A stretch of DNA of 64,000 nt, from NCBI GenBank assembly GCA_001940855.1, contig MSGS01000031.1, positions 201,146 through 265,145 of the forward strand, read 5' to 3'. The position numbers were made by a program, and so were the translations under genes. The stretch comes from Christensenellaceae bacterium Phil1 (GTDB lineage Bacteria; Bacillota; Clostridia; Christensenellales; CAG-138). The number at the start of each line of letters is the position of its first letter. The first letter of the stretch is position 1. Under the pieces are notes generated by a model. The model worked only from the letters and a program-made list of their open reading frames with translations. It had not been told where the DNA came from and searched no databases. This document shows positions 62,283 to 64,000 of the stretch, piece by piece.

Positions 62283-62842
62283 TTATCCTCCTCGTCAAAA
62301 ATTCCGATTGTAACCCGTCCGAAAAGCCATTGATTCCAAACGTCTTCTTCGATTCCAAATATGCCGTCGAACGACTCAATTTGCTCTATGCGTTGTACTT
62401 CTGATTTTGTGCCATCTTTGTGAAGCAAATAGATTGTACAGTATTTAGCGACGTCTATCGCAACCGCCTTGCGCATTGGAAACATCCCGTTCGATATGTA
62501 TCCATATTCATTCATGTCGTTAATGGAAATGGTATCGTCCGGCATGATGGTAAATATTTCTTCATTATAGCCAAGCGCATCCTCAAAGGAAACTTTTCTC
62601 GACATCCAATCCGTTAAGTTATCGAATAGTGCCTTGTAAATCAGCCTGTTGTAATAATCAGCAAATGCACCACAAAAAGTGTCATGATAAACGATCTCCT
62701 TGAAATCGCCTGAAGCGTCTTTGTTGCATTCCGCAACCATAAGTAACAGCGGATCAACTCCAAACGCTCTCTGTATCCCCAGTACAATCCTTTTGTTGTA
62801 CAGAGTTATACTTCCAAAAACCGCGTATTCTTTATTACTCAC
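62279..62842 (-). CDS. Hypothetical protein, 187 residues
   Basis: Preferred start is GTG 62842 (VSNKEYAVFGSITLYNKRIV), downstream of AGGAGG and not overlapping the small gene at 62847-63002; an ATG at 62863 gives a product seven residues longer. Acidic overall with EIFTIMPDDTISINDMNEYG. No known domain. Confidence 0.65.
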   Translation of the reverse strand: MSNKEYAVFGSITLYNKRIVLGIQRAFGVDPLLLMVAECNKDASGDFKEIVYHDTFCGAFADYYNRLIYKALFDNLTDWMSRKVSFEDALGYNEEIFTIMPDDTISINDMNEYGYISNGMFPMRKAVAIDVAKYCTIYLLHKDGTKSEVQRIEQIESFDGIFGIEEDVWNQWLFGRVTIGIFDEEDK

Positions 62843-62846
62843 ACTG

Positions 62847-63002
62847 TTATTTGTCCTCCTCATCAAGACTGATGGTTGCCACGGGGAATACGTCCCAGTT
62901 CATATAGGCGGGGTTTGGCATGCCTGCGTGTATCAGCAGTGACCGCTGTGCCTTTTCCGTCAGGTCTTCAAAGTAGATTGTAAATTCGTGGGTGTCAGTC
63001 AT
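62847..63002 (-). CDS. Hypothetical protein, 51 residues
   Basis: ATG 63002 overlaps the upstream stop (ATGA). The product runs MTDTHEFTIYFEDLTEKAQR, then LLIHAGMPNPAYMNWDVFP and ends EEDK. It resembles small conserved proteins on Bacillota mobile elements, by impression only. Its last codons contain the AGGAGG for the next gene. Confidence 0.68.
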   Translation of the reverse strand: MTDTHEFTIYFEDLTEKAQRSLLIHAGMPNPAYMNWDVFPVATISLDEEDK

Positions 63003-63442
63003 CTGTTTCCTTCTCTATCTATCGCATCGAGAAGACTCAGCACCTTATTCGCGTATGCTCGACTTTCAGAAAGCGCACTCCAGTAACATTCATACTCATC
63101 CATGTAATAGCTGACACAATGCCACTTGCCGATATCACAGTGGCTTAGATCATTGATTCCCCGTTCCGTAGGAAAAGCCTTATTCAAAAGTTCAATACCA
63201 TTCTCGTTTAATGGCTTAAACCATCTGTAAGTATTCTCTGTGGAATATTCTTCGTTATCGAATGGCTTGCAGTGAAGCAATTCCTTACACTCAATAACGT
63301 CTTTGCTCTCTTCGACCTGTTTGCGGTATGCATCCAGTTCATAGTGCACACACTCAATGTAACGACTGAACTCTGTGCCATCATTGGCAATATAGACTTT
63401 CCTTGAGTCAGGAACCATAGTGGTTCTTGTTTCAATCCTCAT
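62999..63442 (-). CDS. Hypothetical protein, 147 residues
   Basis: Starts MRIETRTTMVPDSRKVYIAN after GAGGAGG, inside the end of the upstream gene. Soluble, with paired Trp/Tyr (WHCVSYYMDEYECYWSALSE). No family recognised. Confidence 0.68.
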   Translation of the reverse strand: MRIETRTTMVPDSRKVYIANDGTEFSRYIECVHYELDAYRKQVEESKDVIECKELLHCKPFDNEEYSTENTYRWFKPLNENGIELLNKAFPTERGINDLSHCDIGKWHCVSYYMDEYECYWSALSESRAYANKVLSLLDAIDREGNR

Positions 63443-63992
63443 CGTTTTCCTCCTCTATCGCATCAAATCCTACAGACGTCAACTCATCGAAAGACATCAT
63501 GCGGAGGTCTTGTATCATTGCTCTCAGGTTTCCGCATTTGTGCTCATCAACAACCCTGCCGTCAACCAATGTCGTAAACGTCATCGTTTTCAGATTCACA
63601 TCAACCTGAATCTGTTCGTTGTTGTCGCCCGTTGTATATGCCAACGGAATAGAAGTGTAATTCTCAAACACGCTTTCGTCCGTAGCGCCAAATTCGCGCT
63701 GCTGGTAATCGAGAATAGCGTCTTTAGCGGCTATCATAATTCCCGAATAGAAGAGCTTCTTTTCTTTCTCATCTGTCTCGTTGAATGCCATGACCAATTC
63801 GTCTCCCCAGACATATGCCTGCGCTACACATCGGCCTGTGAAATCCCCGATAGCCCGACGAATGCTCTTAAACCAACGAATGTTAAACACCTTTGTCGGA
63901 TGACCCTTATGACACTCAAAGGTCACACATTCACCCGTTTTCTTATCAGTCCCCATCATGACACCATGATTTCCTATATCGTGTCGCAGCAT
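63432..63992 (-). CDS. Hypothetical protein, start near window edge
   Basis: About 186 residues from ATG 63992; the frame stays open to the window edge, so the true start may be outside. Contains CVTFECHKGHPTKVFNIRWF, AYVWGDELVMAFNETDEKEK and an acidic end (DAIEEENDED). No family recognised. Confidence 0.65.
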   Translation of the reverse strand: MLRHDIGNHGVMMGTDKKTGECVTFECHKGHPTKVFNIRWFKSIRRAIGDFTGRCVAQAYVWGDELVMAFNETDEKEKKLFYSGIMIAAKDAILDYQQREFGATDESVFENYTSIPLAYTTGDNNEQIQVDVNLKTMTFTTLVDGRVVDEHKCGNLRAMIQDLRMMSFDELTSVGFDAIEEENDED

Positions 63993-64000
63993 CACATTAT

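Noticed and set aside
54973..64000. Attachment sites for the two recombinases
   Set aside because: No convincing long direct repeat or tRNA 3' end was found by eye, and the right border of the element is outside the window.

Overview
The window looks like chromosome of an anaerobic Gram-positive bacterium of the Bacillota, most likely class Clostridia and plausibly a gut commensal. The signs are strong AGGAGG-type ribosome binding sites, lipobox signal peptides on every solute-binding protein, LPxTG-like wall-sorting tails with InlB-type repeats, an aldehyde:ferredoxin oxidoreductase relic, heavy use of ATA for Ile, and closest-feeling protein families throughout. No rRNA, tRNA or CRISPR array was found, and genus cannot be fixed from the sequence.

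Layout. 1-3213: 5' part of a large secreted InlB-repeat protein (minus strand, runs off the left edge). 3396-3850: a one-gene unit (DUF2292/YezD-like) behind a cobalamin-riboswitch-like leader and terminator. 4068-16722: LysR regulator divergent from a plus-strand operon with an M20 amidohydrolase, a complete Dpp/Opp ABC transporter, two M28-like peptidases and an enolase-superfamily dipeptide epimerase; together these fit uptake and breakdown of short peptides, possibly murein peptides. 16920-23049 (minus): FecCD-type ABC importer, XdhC-like protein, a broken tungsten/molybdenum aldehyde oxidoreductase gene and a tyrosine phosphatase. 23533-24927: truncated wall-anchored protein with a degenerate C39-like domain. 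25009-35821 (minus): a second peptide-transport operon with an alpha/beta hydrolase, creatininase-family amidohydrolase, class III aminotransferase, then GntR/HutC regulator and M18 aminopeptidase. 36065-38858: decaying genes (truncated O-methyltransferase, frameshifted DHHW protein, truncated MBOAT) plus one intact methyltransferase. 38937-45755: TetR regulator co-transcribed with a giant (about 2,000-residue) beta-helix/InlB wall protein split by a frameshift at a G6 tract. 45924-48272: P1B-type metal ATPase, HMA metallochaperone and Ric-like protein. 48427-52617: Fe(III)-type ABC importer with a PHP phosphoesterase.

52817-64000 is accessory DNA: a large serine recombinase preceded by small ORFs, a DUF4143 AAA ATPase with its own promoter, a zinc-ribbon/ankyrin protein surrounded by a family of perfect palindromes, a tyrosine recombinase fused to a zinc ribbon, and a tightly packed minus-strand array of small, often acidic, unrecognised genes, including a 25-residue membrane microprotein. 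The array runs off the right edge.

The most interesting points are the B12-type riboswitch on a DUF2292 gene, the palindrome family with compensatory base changes, the M28 paralogues lacking the usual Glu-Glu pair, and the unknown small-gene array. Several broken genes differ from intact reading frames by one base, so some could be assembly errors.
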